A DNA stretch of 64,000 nt from Clostridium sp. MB40-C1 (GCF_030913655.1 NZ_CP133189.1:2852001-2916000), one strand, 5' to 3'. Positions 1-9,085 are shown, numbered from the stretch's first letter. The notes: generated by a model not told the origin, from the letters alone. Made by a program: numbers and translations.

Positions 1-345
1 TTTTTCCTTAACTTCACATTTTGCATTTTGAAGAGCTCTTCTTATAGTCTCTGGAGAAGCATTTTCAACTCCAATATCATCATCTTTCAATCCTTCTTGC
101 TTTGTTATATATGCGTGCTTAGCTCCACTAACTCTTTTAGTTATTATTCTTCTTATCTTTTCACCTGCAAAATCAGGATCTGTAAATATTATTACTCCCT
201 GTCTTTTTTGAGCTTCTTTTATTCTATCTATCACCTTACTATTTATACCAAATCCACCTACTGCAATTATCTCTGCCTCTACAGCTCTTTTAACCGCAGT
301 TATATCATCTCTTCCTTCTACTATAATAACTTCCTTTATCATCAT
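1..345 (-). CDS. rnmV: Ribonuclease M5 (N-terminal 115 codons; continues past the left edge)
   Basis: The visible product begins MMIKEVIIVEGRDD and carries the TOPRIM signature: the glutamate in VEGRDD, then the acidic pair in IIFTDPDFAG. RNase M5 matures the 5S rRNA precursor, and its N-terminal half is this TOPRIM nuclease domain. The family is about 180 residues, so roughly one third is missing off the window. The start at 345 is preferred over the next ATG (342) because GGAGG lies 10 bases upstream. It follows the yabE-like gene on the same strand; tatD-yabE-rnmV-ksgA is a common Firmicute gene order. A hairpin sits between it and yabE, so it may be partly uncoupled. Confidence 0.93.
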   Translation of the reverse strand, partial: MMIKEVIIVEGRDDITAVKRAVEAEIIAVGGFGINSKVIDRIKEAQKRQGVIIFTDPDFAGEKIRRIITKRVSGAKHAYITKQEGLKDDDIGVENASPETIRRALQNAKCEVKEK

Positions 346-460
346 AAAAATAAAGCCTCCACAAATTAATCTAAACAACATTATCTTTTTATATTATAAA
401 CCAAAGAAATCTTTATTCAAATTATTTTTAATAATTTCATAGTTGTACTTTTAAGCAAAA

Positions 461-482
461 GAAAAGAGCGCTTAGCGCTCTA
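461..482 (-). terminator. Hairpin terminator overlapping the yabE-like stop codon
   Basis: Reading leftward, GAGCGC and GCGCTC flank a 3-base loop (466-480) and are followed by TTTTCTTTT. The hairpin begins inside the stop codon of the yabE-like gene. It may reduce read-through into rnmV. Confidence 0.65.
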
Positions 483-1517
483 TTGTACAATATATACATT
501 TAAGTATCTAACTCCAAAATTATGAACTTCACTATCAGAATTAAAATATAAATCTATTCTATTTCCTTTTATAGCTCCTCCTGTATCTTCAGCAATAGCA
601 TATCCATAGCCTTCTATATACAGCTTTGTTCCAAGTGGAATAATTGATGGATCAACAGCCACAGTACTATATCCACCTGAAGTTCTTTTAGTTCTAGTAC
701 CAGATGCTGTAACTCCAAACCCTCTATCTCCAGGTCTCTTACCTGTATCTTTGAAACTGGATGTATAAGCAGTAGCTCTCATCCTAATTTTTCTTAAATA
801 AGACGAATCACCACGGGACAACCTTACTGTTTGCATAGTTCCCATTGCAACAATCTTATCTTTGGGTTGCTGAATTACTGTTTGATTAACCATCTGTCTA
901 GAAACTTCTTTTCCATCTTCATAAATAACTTTATATTGTATTTCTTTCTGTCCTGCTGTACCATCTTGTACAACTTTTTTATATCCCTCTTTTAAATTAC
1001 TATCTTTCTTAACTACAGTAGTAAATTCTAAAGGTTCAACCTTTTTTTCTATCTTAGAATTCACTCTAACTATATTAACCTTAAGGCCTTCTCTAATAGT
1101 TTCTTCTTTTGATGGTGAGATTTTATCTTCTTGTGAAAATTTTATTCCTTCTTGTGACAGCATTTCTTTAACATTATCTGCTGTCGTAGCGACATTTTTA
1201 CTTTTACCATCAACCTGTAGCTGGATATTAATAGCTCTTTCTATCTTTATGGTGTCTCCTGATTTTATCTTGCTTTTTAAGTCTGGTTCTACAATATCCT
1301 TGGGACCCAGTGCAATATTATTTTTCTCTAACACGTCTTTTACATCGTTTTTGTAAGTCATTACACTAATTTCTTTTCCATCGACTACAATATTGACGCT
1401 CTTTTGCATGGTAAACATTCCAATAAGCGTACATATAAGAACTAGTCCAAATAAGAAAAGAATCTTAGGTCCATTTGAGAAGTAGGTCTTTATGTCGCTA
1501 GTAATTTTTTGTAACAT
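480..1517 (-). CDS. yabE: YabE-like cell-wall protein (DUF348 - G5 - 3D domains)
   Basis: The 345-residue product has one N-terminal membrane anchor (about residues 18-38). Two DUF348 repeats follow (about 40-150; VVDGKEISVMTYKNDV and LQVDGKSKNVATTADNV). Next comes a G5 domain (about 160-225) and a C-terminal 3D domain. The three Asp residues that name that fold are visible in VAVDPSIIPLGTKLY, AEDTGG and GNRIDLYF. The architecture matches Bacillus YabE and Rpf-like wall-remodelling proteins, which act outside the membrane, probably as lytic transglycosylases. A consensus sigma-A promoter lies directly upstream. The symbol is assigned from domain order and position before rnmV, not from an alignment. 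Confidence 0.9.
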   Translation of the reverse strand: MLQKITSDIKTYFSNGPKILFLFGLVLICTLIGMFTMQKSVNIVVDGKEISVMTYKNDVKDVLEKNNIALGPKDIVEPDLKSKIKSGDTIKIERAINIQLQVDGKSKNVATTADNVKEMLSQEGIKFSQEDKISPSKEETIREGLKVNIVRVNSKIEKKVEPLEFTTVVKKDSNLKEGYKKVVQDGTAGQKEIQYKVIYEDGKEVSRQMVNQTVIQQPKDKIVAMGTMQTVRLSRGDSSYLRKIRMRATAYTSSFKDTGKRPGDRGFGVTASGTRTKRTSGGYSTVAVDPSIIPLGTKLYIEGYGYAIAEDTGGAIKGNRIDLYFNSDSEVHNFGVRYLNVYIVQ

Positions 1518-1549
1518 AATTTAACCTCCTTGACAAAAGTGCCTAAGTC

Positions 1550-1578
1550 ATTATACCTTGAATTTCATTTTTCGTCAA
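1550..1578 (-). promoter_or_regulatory. Sigma-A promoter of the yabE-rnmV unit
   Basis: On the minus strand TTGACG (1578-1573) and TATAAT (1555-1550) are separated by exactly 17 bases. The promoter lies inside an imperfect inverted repeat, GGACAAAAAGTGC (about 1594-1582) and GGCACTTTTGTC (about 1542-1531). That repeat could be an operator pair or a stem in the leader. Confidence 0.75.
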
Positions 1579-1795
1579 ATTCAGCACTTTTTGTCCTTAT
1601 TCTGTGTAAATTATAATGCATCATATGCATAACTATTTTTTAATAGTGAAACACTACACATAATATTATTATTAGGACAATTTCAATTTTATGTTACATT
1701 ATGAATAGCTTGTACTTTTTTATTTTTATTAAATAAGTTTTCTATATTATATATCATTTACCTTTTTATGTCAATAAGATGTGATTGTTACACAC

Positions 1796-2560
1796 CTATA
1801 TACTAAGCATATTTTTAACATTTTTTATAGTTATATATTGTATTTCTTCTATAGAAATTTTTTTAACCTCTGCTATCTTCTCCATTATGTATTCTATATA
1901 CTCTGATCTATTTCTCTTTCCCCTATACGGCACAGGAGCCATATAGGGACAATCTGTTTCAACTAAAATCCTATCAAGAGGAACTTCCTCTGCTACCTCT
2001 AAGATTTTTCTAGCATTTTTAAAAGTTACTACTCCAGTAAATCCAATATAGTATCCTAGTTTTAAGCATTCACGAGCAAATTCTACACTTCCAGAAAAGC
2101 AATGAACAACCCCTTTTACTTCTGGAAATTCTTTCATTATTTCTAAGGTATCTTTATGTGCCTCTCTATCATGAATAACAACTGGAAGATTTATTTCTTT
2201 TGCAATCTCCATCTGTTTTCTAAAAACTTTTTTTTGAACCTCTTTAGGGGGATTCTCTTTCCAGTAATAGTCTAAACCTATTTCTCCAATAGCTTTAACC
2301 TTATCTCTTTTTACCAATTCTTTTATTTCGTCTATAACCTCATCAGTAAATTCATAAGCATTTTCAGGGTGTATTCCTACAGCAGCATAAAAAATATCAT
2401 ATTTCTCTGCTAACTTAACAGAATCTCTCATTCCTTCAGCAGAAGCCCCACAATTAAGAACACCAACAATACCATTTTCCATCAATTTTTTTATTACATT
2501 TTCTCTATCTTCATTAAAACTTTCATCATCATAGTGAGCATGAGAATCAAAAATCATCAT
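1796..2560 (-). CDS. tatD: TatD-family metal-dependent hydrolase/DNase
   Basis: The protein begins MMIFDSHAHYDDE, with the HxH metal ligands of the TatD TIM barrel. It continues with GEIGLDYYW, VIHDREA, VVHCFSGS and the C-terminal VETDCPYMAP that holds the last catalytic Asp. All the metal-site motifs are present, so it looks intact. TatD enzymes are Mg-dependent 3'-5' exonucleases. An in-frame GTG lies four codons upstream, but it overlaps the AAAGGAG ribosome site; ATG 2560 has that site 11 bases ahead and is preferred. It lies close behind the DUF445 gene, suggesting co-transcription. Confidence 0.93.
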   Translation of the reverse strand: MMIFDSHAHYDDESFNEDRENVIKKLMENGIVGVLNCGASAEGMRDSVKLAEKYDIFYAAVGIHPENAYEFTDEVIDEIKELVKRDKVKAIGEIGLDYYWKENPPKEVQKKVFRKQMEIAKEINLPVVIHDREAHKDTLEIMKEFPEVKGVVHCFSGSVEFARECLKLGYYIGFTGVVTFKNARKILEVAEEVPLDRILVETDCPYMAPVPYRGKRNRSEYIEYIMEKIAEVKKISIEEIQYITIKNVKNMLSI

Positions 2561-2594
2561 AACTTCTATCACTCCTTTAGTAATTTACAATAAG

Positions 2595-4118
2595 TTATAT
2601 TGATGCAATCAACGTAGATAAAAATCCCATTATAAATCCAAGTAATGCTCCAAGCCAAGTTATAGCGCTTAATTCTTTACTAGCAATCTCCAAAATAATC
2701 TCTTCTGCAAAAGAAACTTCAAAAGAATTTATTTTGTCTTCCACTATCTTTTTAATATTAAATGCTTCTATAAAATCTCCTGCCTTATTAGTAACAAACT
2801 TATCAAACATAACTTCTGATGCGTTTGAAGCTATTTTACATATTTTAGTTTCTTTTCCTGCTGTTATTTGATCTAAATTCATATTTAAAATTTTGTTTAG
2901 TGAACCATCTACATAAAAATATACTTTTTCTTCTATCTTTTTATTTTCTGATAAATAATTTATTCTAATTCTTATAAAATCCCTAAGAGTCTGTTCATAA
3001 TCTAAGTCTAGATCTGTTAACATCTCTTCTATAGACTCTTTATTACCTATTTTTAACTCTAGCAATTTAATAATCTCATCAAACAATTTATTATCTATAA
3101 TTTTTTCAGTTATTAATTCACATAATTGCTTAATGCTTTTATCTTTAGCTTCTTTAGACATACTAGAAAAAATATTTGAAGCTTTTCCTTCAAGTATTTT
3201 ATCAAATAAATCATTAATAAATAATGCAATATTTTTTTGAGTATCTTCTTTATCCAATTCATGTTCTATTACAGAAGAAATTTTTTCATATATAACATCT
3301 GCATTTAAAAACATTGCTATCATTGGATTTAGATTAGAACCCATCATTCCTTTAATAGCATCCCTTATTTTTTGATTTATTTTATCATCTTTAAGCATAT
3401 CTTTTATTGCCATTGATATATCATAATTTTTATTATATACATATACTTTTATTGTACTTATAATACTAATGGGTATTATTTCTTCTAAAGTCTTGTCACT
3501 ATTTTCTAATTCATTAATCTTGCCACTTGTAAGTGTAAATAGTAAGTCTTTAAATTCCTGAGAATCTTTGTAATTCTTCATTTCAACATTTATTTTTTCT
3601 CTTAATTTTTTATAATTATCTTTTTCTAAAAGTACTTGTGGGCTTTTAGAAAGTTGTTTTTTTACACCATTAATTATCACATTTTCTATTTGATTTTTAA
3701 AATTGTCCTTTTTTATAGTAGAAATTATTATGTTAGCTATTTTACTTTTAGCAAAACATACTAGTTTTTCATAAGAAGTCCCAACTATTTTTTTTATCTG
3801 CTCTCCTAAAGATATTGAACTTCGTTGAATCTCCAGAATTTTTACTTCAACCCATTTTTTAAACTTTTCATTTACTCCATTTGTCTTAAGAGCTTCCACC
3901 ATAGTTTCATTAGTTAATAAATGACTTCCTATAGCTTCGCCTACACTCTTAGCAATTCTTCCTTGTTCTTTAGGAATAAGCCCTGGTGTAAAAGGCACTC
4001 TTATTCCTCCTATTCTTTTTTCATGGTGTGGTCTAAAAAGCATTTTAATAGCTAACCAGTTAGTTATGTACCCTATTACAGCACCCAATATTGATGCGAA
4101 AATAAGCTTTTGTACCAT
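2595..4118 (-). CDS. DUF445 family membrane protein
   Basis: A 507-residue protein with one hydrophobic segment at each end (about 4-24 and 485-505). Between them is a long charged, mostly helical region. The N-terminus GAVIGYITNWLAIKMLFRPH and the nearby PFTPGLIPKEQGRIAKSVG are the hallmark of DUF445 (YheB in Bacillus, linked to spore or envelope functions). The Bacillus member is shorter; the extended middle is usual in clostridia. The start has GGGAG at normal spacing. It is the first gene of the leftward block leading to tatD. Molecular function is unknown. Confidence 0.85.
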   Translation of the reverse strand: MVQKLIFASILGAVIGYITNWLAIKMLFRPHHEKRIGGIRVPFTPGLIPKEQGRIAKSVGEAIGSHLLTNETMVEALKTNGVNEKFKKWVEVKILEIQRSSISLGEQIKKIVGTSYEKLVCFAKSKIANIIISTIKKDNFKNQIENVIINGVKKQLSKSPQVLLEKDNYKKLREKINVEMKNYKDSQEFKDLLFTLTSGKINELENSDKTLEEIIPISIISTIKVYVYNKNYDISMAIKDMLKDDKINQKIRDAIKGMMGSNLNPMIAMFLNADVIYEKISSVIEHELDKEDTQKNIALFINDLFDKILEGKASNIFSSMSKEAKDKSIKQLCELITEKIIDNKLFDEIIKLLELKIGNKESIEEMLTDLDLDYEQTLRDFIRIRINYLSENKKIEEKVYFYVDGSLNKILNMNLDQITAGKETKICKIASNASEVMFDKFVTNKAGDFIEAFNIKKIVEDKINSFEVSFAEEIILEIASKELSAITWLGALLGFIMGFLSTLIASI

Positions 4119-4284
4119 ATTATCTCCCTTTCTCTAGTTATTGTAATATTATAATTATACATCTCTTTTTTTTATTATCAAATTTAATATAACATAGTAA
4201 AAGCATACAGTGTTAGCACTATATGCTTTTACTATATTTTAATTTTAATTTTTATTTCAATTTCTAAAATATAATTCTAAATAC

Positions 4285-4547
4285 TGAGGAAATCGCATAA
4301 TTAAAAACCTAGAATGCGAAATACAAGTTTTGTGCTATGTCTACAACCCTGGATAACAGATTCTAACCTTCAGTTGGAGCAAAAATTCAACCTGAAGCCA
4401 AGAATCTGTTTATTGTGAACAGCGCATTAAAATTTTTCTTTTACTATATTTTAAATTTATTCTGACCCTAAAAAGACAAACTTTCGAAGCAGTGAACAAT
4501 GAAACTTGCATGTAGATATGCAGTTTGCAAATTATGCAATTTCTTCA
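4285..4547. repeat. Family A fold-back element, copy A1 (with an 80-bp internal insertion)
   Basis: The ends are inverted copies of TGAGGAAATCGCATAATT. The core matches copies A2 (17213-17395) and A3 (19364-19548), including AATACAAGTTTTG, the stretch around TTATTCTGACCCT, and GCAGTGAACAATGAAACTTG. Relative to A2 it carries about 80 extra bases (4333-4412) that form their own hairpin, CAGATTCT (4357) with AGAATCTG (4401). It encodes nothing. It fills the gap between the DUF445 gene and the next membrane-protein gene. Confidence 0.8.
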
Positions 4548-4612
4548 ATTACTATTAATAATTAATCATTCCAAAAACATATTATTTTTTTAATATTATA
4601 AATCAAAATAGA

Positions 4613-5032
4613 TTATTTATATACTTGAAATCTATTTGTATCTTGATACTGTACAGAATCTGAAAATGCAATATATAGTTCTACTATAAAATCTACAAAT
4701 GGAATTACTACAGCAAGAATGATAAGTAAGTTATCTAATCCAAAAGTTCTATAAAACATGACTTTCCAATATATTCTAAGCACAAATAAAACTAAAGGCC
4801 CTACAATAGGTATAAACGATATTAACCCAAACAAAATATACAAAGCACTTCTATCAATAACATGAAAGAAGATTACAAATTGTAAGATTGGTATAAATGC
4901 TATCCACTTATTATCAAGCCCTGCTTTATCTGCTATTTTATAATAAATTAAAGCCTGTATAAGATAAGTAAAAATAAATGTTAAGATTATAGTGCTACTA
5001 CCTAAAAAAAAGTATTGCTTATAAATATCCAT
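4613..5032 (-). CDS. Small polytopic membrane protein, function unknown
   Basis: About 139 residues with three or four predicted membrane segments (around residues 10-32, 45-62, 66-92 and 98-124) and a short polar C-terminal tail. The motif KIADKAGLDNKWIAFIPILQ is typical of small DUF805/DUF5684-like integral membrane proteins often found near signal peptidases, but no catalytic residues are visible. ATG 5032 is chosen over the upstream in-frame GTG because AAAGGA lies 6 bases ahead of it. It stands alone between two repeat elements. Confidence 0.7.
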   Translation of the reverse strand: MDIYKQYFFLGSSTIILTFIFTYLIQALIYYKIADKAGLDNKWIAFIPILQFVIFFHVIDRSALYILFGLISFIPIVGPLVLFVLRIYWKVMFYRTFGLDNLLIILAVVIPFVDFIVELYIAFSDSVQYQDTNRFQVYK

Positions 5033-5130
5033 ACTATATCCTTTCACAGAATTTTTCACTTATCATTATATTAGTCATTAGTTGAAACTGTTACTAAATG
5101 ATAAAATAAAAGTGTGACGTAATAAATAAC

Positions 5131-5378
5131 GGCATAGAAATAGGATTTTCTAGGATATATGTAGTTATCCATTAAACCTTCAGCACGCAAAGAAATACTA
5201 AAGGCGTATTCTTTTAAAAATGCTACCCTCGCTATGGGGAATCCATTCCCCAGCTCGGCTGTCGGAGTCCATTCCGACAATTACGCATTTTTAGAAACCT
5301 ACACCTTAAGTATTTCTAGTTGCTACTTCAAAGTTTAATTGGTTAACTACATATATAAAAAAACCTTATTCCTATGCC
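5131..5378. repeat. 248-bp fold-back element with about 75-bp imperfect terminal inverted repeats
   Basis: The left end starts GGCATAGAAATAGG and the right end, reversed, starts GGCATAGGAATAAGG. Both then share TATATGTAGTTA, CCA.TTAAAC, AGAAATACT and a final GTA, about 75 bases in all. Two GC-rich palindromes sit in the middle: GGGGAATCCATTCCCC and GTCGGAGTCCATTCCGAC. The whole segment could fold into a cruciform or long hairpin. A piece of the right arm recurs at 36319-36384 beside an IS3 relic, which indicates past mobility. Confidence 0.75.
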
Positions 5379-5443
5379 TTGATTTTTTATAATTAATACA
5401 GTTTAACATGCATATTGGGGATAAGAGGAAAACTAAAGGTTTG

Positions 5444-5726
5444 TAAGATATAATACTGTAATGATATAAATAGTATCAATAATATTACTTTAATATTAAA
5501 ACTTATTACAGCCTACGGCTTAACATTTATCTTATTATGTTCAGAATATACTATAAATAAAAATTCTTAACCTAAAATTTAGTAATGTTTCCGCCAGCTA
5601 CCGCTTTTAAGATCTTATCAGCTCTTTTATTTAGACTAACGACAAAGAACATAATGAAAAATTAATTTTTCATTATGTTCTTATTTTTTACTTAGTTTAA
5701 AAATTTTCTGACCCTATGAGGAAAAT
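5444..5726. repeat. Direct repeat R, copy 1 (candidate structured RNA)
   Basis: The first 204 bases (5444-5647) appear identical to 8790-8993. Both copies then carry a hairpin and rejoin at TTATTTTTTACTTAGTTTAAA. Here the hairpin is GAACATAATGAAAAA / TTTTCATTATGTTC. The other copy has an unrelated but equally strong hairpin at the same place. A rightward transcript would end in hairpin plus T-run, so the repeat could encode a small RNA. It also lies just downstream of the second LRR gene. GC-rich segments GCCTACGGC and CCGCCAGCTACCGC stand out in AT-rich DNA and can partly pair. Confidence 0.65.
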
Positions 5727-5835
5727 TATCCCTTACCATACTATATTCACTATTCTCTAGAAAAATGTTGCGTAGCAACATTTTTAAAAGAGCTTACAGT
5801 TAAACTTACTATAAACTCTTTTATCTTTATAATGC

Positions 5836-7011
5836 TTATTCGTAACAATACTTAAAAGTACATTTTGGTAAAGAATCTTTCAATGCTTTTTTATCTACAT
5901 CATTTATTTGATTATTGATTAATTGAACATATTCTAAATTAGTTAATTTTTTTAATGGAGTTATGTTTTTAAATTTGTTATTTGATAATTTAAGCTGTTT
6001 TAAATTAGTTAAACCTTCTAAAGCACTTATATCACTAATTTGGTTATAGCTTAAATCAATCTCTGTTAGATTAATTAATCTTTTTAATGGGCTTATATCT
6101 TTAATTTGATTACCACCTAAATCAAGAGTTTTTAGATTAATTAATCCTTTTAATGCACTTATGTCTTTAATTTCGTTGCTCCTTAAATTAAGTGTTTGAA
6201 GATTAGTTAATCCCCCCAAGGCACTTATATCCTCAAAAAAGCGGTTGTCTTGTAAATTAAGAGTTTTTAGTTTAGCGAATTTTTTTAATGCACTTATATC
6301 TCCAACTCGATCACTTGTTAAGTCAAGATTTTCTAGATTACTTGATTCCCCTAATGCTTCTAAACCCTTACCGTCATAACTCCAATTAAAACTCAAATTA
6401 AGAGTTTTTAGTTTAGTTAATCCCTTCAGTGCGCTTATATTTTCAATACTATTAAAACTTAAATCAATCTTTTCTAAATTGGTTAATTTTTCAAGACCCT
6501 CGATATTTTGTATACCTGAACTCTTTGCATCTAAATAAGTTATTTTCTCAACATCACTTTTGTAGATAGTTCCTTCTGGCTTCATTATTACATATCTTAC
6601 AGCTTCTTCTAAATATTTATCTTTAAATTTTACTATTGAATTATTATTTTTAATATTAAAGTGTACGTTTTGTTCCTTCTTTAATCCTTTACCTTTATTG
6701 GAATGTACTTTAGTTCCAACATTCAATATATAGCTTTCTCCTTCTATATATCCATTTTGTGGAGCTGTCACTATAACTGTATTATTATCTTCTCCCAACT
6801 TAATACCAGCATTTACCCTAGTACCCTTGCTATCTGTTACAGTTATATTTTGTTTAGTTAAATCATCAAATTTAATTTCTTGTGTAAATTTAATTGTCCA
6901 ACTTTTATTAGTGTCTACTACTTGGTTGTCCATAAAATTTGCTGCTTTTACATTAGGTGCCATTAGTAAAAAAGTACTAAAAAAAGTTGCTATTAAGTAT
7001 TTATTTTTCAT
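5836..7011 (-). CDS. Secreted leucine-rich-repeat protein (shorter paralogue)
   Basis: A 391-residue exported protein. It has a signal peptide of about 23 residues ending near KAANF, then a bacterial Ig-like (Big_5/SbsA type) domain (about 25-120, DNQVVDTNKSWTIKFTQEI). A linker (FKDKYLEEAVRYVIMKPEG) leads into about ten 22-residue SDS22/internalin-type leucine-rich repeats (consensus LTNLKTLDLSNNQIKDISAL). There is no LPXTG, SLH or other visible anchor, so it is probably released or loosely held. It starts 47 bases after the larger paralogue, with its own GGGGGG site. Likely role: protein-protein binding at the surface; the ligand is unknown. Confidence 0.88.
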   Translation of the reverse strand: MKNKYLIATFFSTFLLMAPNVKAANFMDNQVVDTNKSWTIKFTQEIKFDDLTKQNITVTDSKGTRVNAGIKLGEDNNTVIVTAPQNGYIEGESYILNVGTKVHSNKGKGLKKEQNVHFNIKNNNSIVKFKDKYLEEAVRYVIMKPEGTIYKSDVEKITYLDAKSSGIQNIEGLEKLTNLEKIDLSFNSIENISALKGLTKLKTLNLSFNWSYDGKGLEALGESSNLENLDLTSDRVGDISALKKFAKLKTLNLQDNRFFEDISALGGLTNLQTLNLRSNEIKDISALKGLINLKTLDLGGNQIKDISPLKRLINLTEIDLSYNQISDISALEGLTNLKQLKLSNNKFKNITPLKKLTNLEYVQLINNQINDVDKKALKDSLPKCTFKYCYE

Positions 7012-7058
7012 TTTACATTCCCCCCTTTATTTTTTGAGACAGACCCTCTTTGCTTATT

Positions 7059-8639
7059 TTAATAAAAAGGAATAGTACATTCAGGTAAAGCATCTTCTAA
7101 TGCCTTTTTATCTACCTCACTTATTTGATTACTTGTTAAAATCATATATCCTAAATTGGTTAATTTTTTTAATGGATTTATATTATTAACTTTGTTATTA
7201 CCTAAATCAAGACGTTTTAAATTAGTTAAACCTCCTAAAGCACTTATATCACTAATTTGATTATTATTTAAACTAAGATATGTTAATTTAACTAATCCTT
7301 TTAATGAACTTATATCTTTAATCTGGTTATCATTTAATTCAATAAATGTTGGACTAGTTAATTCTCCAAACGCACTTATATCACTAATTTGATTATTATT
7401 TAAAACAATAGCTCTTAGATTAGTTAATTTTCCTAATACGCTAATATCTTTAGTCATAGTATTAGATAAATCAATATCATCTAAATTTTTTAATTCACTT
7501 AATACGCTTAAATTTTTAATTCTGTTGCCACTTAAGTTAAGAATTTTTAAGTTGATTAACCCCTTTAATGCGCTTATCTCCTTAGGTGTAGTATCCTCTT
7601 TATTAAGAGTAGTTAAATTAAGATCTTCTAAATTAGCTAATCCTTTTAGTGCATTTAGATCATTAATCTTATTATTACTTAAATTAAGAGTTTTTAAATT
7701 AACTAACTCTCTTAATCCAATTAAATTACTAATTTCGTTATTTTCTAAATTAATATCTTCTAGCTTATTTAAATTTTTTAATGCACTTATATCTTCAATT
7801 TGATTGCTTCTTAAATTAAGTTTCTGAAGATTAGTTAATCCTTCTAAGGCACTTATATTCTTAATATTATCGTTGCCTTCTAAATTAAGAATTTTTAGTT
7901 TAGTTAATTTTTTTAGTACACTTAAATCTTTAATATGGTTATTACTTAAATCAAGATTTTCTAAATTAACTAATTCTTTTAATGGCTCTAAATCTTCAAC
8001 ATCATTAAGCCCATTAAACTCTAAATTAAGAGTTTTTAGTTTATTTAATCCTTTCAATACATTTATATCACTAACCTGATTAAAAGTTAAATCAAGTTTT
8101 TCTAGATTAGTTAAATTCTCAATTCCATCAAGATTTTTTATATCTTTCATGTCTGCTTTTAAATAGGGTATTTTCTCAACATCACTTTTGTAAATAGTTC
8201 CTTCCGGCTTCATTATTACATATCTTACAGCTTCTTCTAAATTTTTATCTTTAAAAGTTATTATTGAATTATTATTTTTAATATTAAAGTGTACTTTCTG
8301 TTCTTTCTTTAATGCCTTACCTTTATTGGAATGTACTTTAGTTCCAACATTCAATATGTAGCTTTCTCCTTTTGTATATCCCCCTTGTGGCGCTGTTACT
8401 ATAATTGTTTTACTGTCTTGTCCTAACTGAATACCAGCATTTACCCCATTACCTTTACTATCTTTTACAGTTATATCTTGTTTGGTTGAAGCATCAAATT
8501 CAATTTTCTCTGTAAACCTAATTGTCCAATTTTTATTAGAGTCTACCGCTTGGTTGTCCACAAAATTTGCGGCTTTTACATTAGGTGCCATTAGTAAAAA
8601 AGCACTGAACAAAGTCGCTACTAAGTATTTATTTTTCAT
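7059..8639 (-). CDS. Secreted leucine-rich-repeat protein (longer paralogue)
   Basis: A 526-residue paralogue of the downstream gene with the same layout: signal peptide (MKNKYLVATLFSAFLLMAP), Big_5-like Ig domain, the linker EEAVRYVIMKPEGTIYKSDV, then about fifteen 22-residue leucine-rich repeats. Signal peptide, Ig domain and linker are almost identical between the two, whereas the repeat arrays differ in number and content. That is the pattern expected after duplication followed by repeat slippage. AAAGGGGG precedes the start. With its neighbour it forms a probable two-gene operon flanked by direct repeats R. Confidence 0.88.
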   Translation of the reverse strand: MKNKYLVATLFSAFLLMAPNVKAANFVDNQAVDSNKNWTIRFTEKIEFDASTKQDITVKDSKGNGVNAGIQLGQDSKTIIVTAPQGGYTKGESYILNVGTKVHSNKGKALKKEQKVHFNIKNNNSIITFKDKNLEEAVRYVIMKPEGTIYKSDVEKIPYLKADMKDIKNLDGIENLTNLEKLDLTFNQVSDINVLKGLNKLKTLNLEFNGLNDVEDLEPLKELVNLENLDLSNNHIKDLSVLKKLTKLKILNLEGNDNIKNISALEGLTNLQKLNLRSNQIEDISALKNLNKLEDINLENNEISNLIGLRELVNLKTLNLSNNKINDLNALKGLANLEDLNLTTLNKEDTTPKEISALKGLINLKILNLSGNRIKNLSVLSELKNLDDIDLSNTMTKDISVLGKLTNLRAIVLNNNQISDISAFGELTSPTFIELNDNQIKDISSLKGLVKLTYLSLNNNQISDISALGGLTNLKRLDLGNNKVNNINPLKKLTNLGYMILTSNQISEVDKKALEDALPECTIPFY

Positions 8640-8789
8640 TTTATATTTCCCCCTTTACACCAAAATTTTTCTTCAATTTTTTACAAATATTTCTTTGATA
8701 ATTATACCACATAAATCCTCATTTTGAATATAAATCCATATTATCATATAACTATACAATTAATAAAAACCTTAAAATTAAAAGATTTA

Positions 8790-9085
8790 TAAGATATAAT
8801 ACTGTAATGATATAAATAGTATCAATAATATTACTTTAATATTAAAACTTATTACAGCCTACGGCTTAACATTTATCTTATTATGTTCAGAATATACTAT
8901 AAATAAAAATTCTTAACCTAAAATTTAGTAATGTTTCCGCCAGCTACCGCTTTTAAGATCTTATCAGCTCTTTTATTTAGACTAACGACAAAGAGGCTGT
9001 CGCATTAGCATAAAAAAATTTGCTAACGCGACAGCCTCTTATTTTTTTACTTAGTTTAAAGATTTTCTGACTCTAGGAGGAAAAT
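8790..9085. repeat. Direct repeat R, copy 2 (candidate structured RNA)
   Basis: The 204-base body (8790-8993) matches copy 1 without any gap I could find. At 8994-9038 it carries the hairpin GAGGCTGTCGCATTAGC / GCTAACGCGACAGCCTC, followed by TTATTTTTTT. This hairpin belongs to dispersed family B, not to copy 1. The copy lies between the metG stop and the longer LRR gene. The hairpin can serve as a rightward terminator and probably also ends metG transcripts. Confidence 0.65.

Noticed and set aside
5071-5280. 69-codon leftward frame inside the 248-bp fold-back element
   Set aside because: It spans inverted arms and GC palindromes, has no convincing ribosome site, and its ends are fixed by the repeat; treated as repeat DNA.
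7525-8079. Rightward frames opposite the longer LRR gene
   Set aside because: They arise because the complement of leucine-rich codons lacks stops; no ribosome sites, and the opposite frame is a clear protein.
8790-8993. Possible cyclic-di-GMP-II riboswitch in repeat R (minus strand has GCGGAAAC and a matching CCG...GC arm)
   Set aside because: The conserved core of that riboswitch and its inner hairpin are not visible, and the repeat is not placed upstream of one consistent gene. A covariance-model search would settle it.
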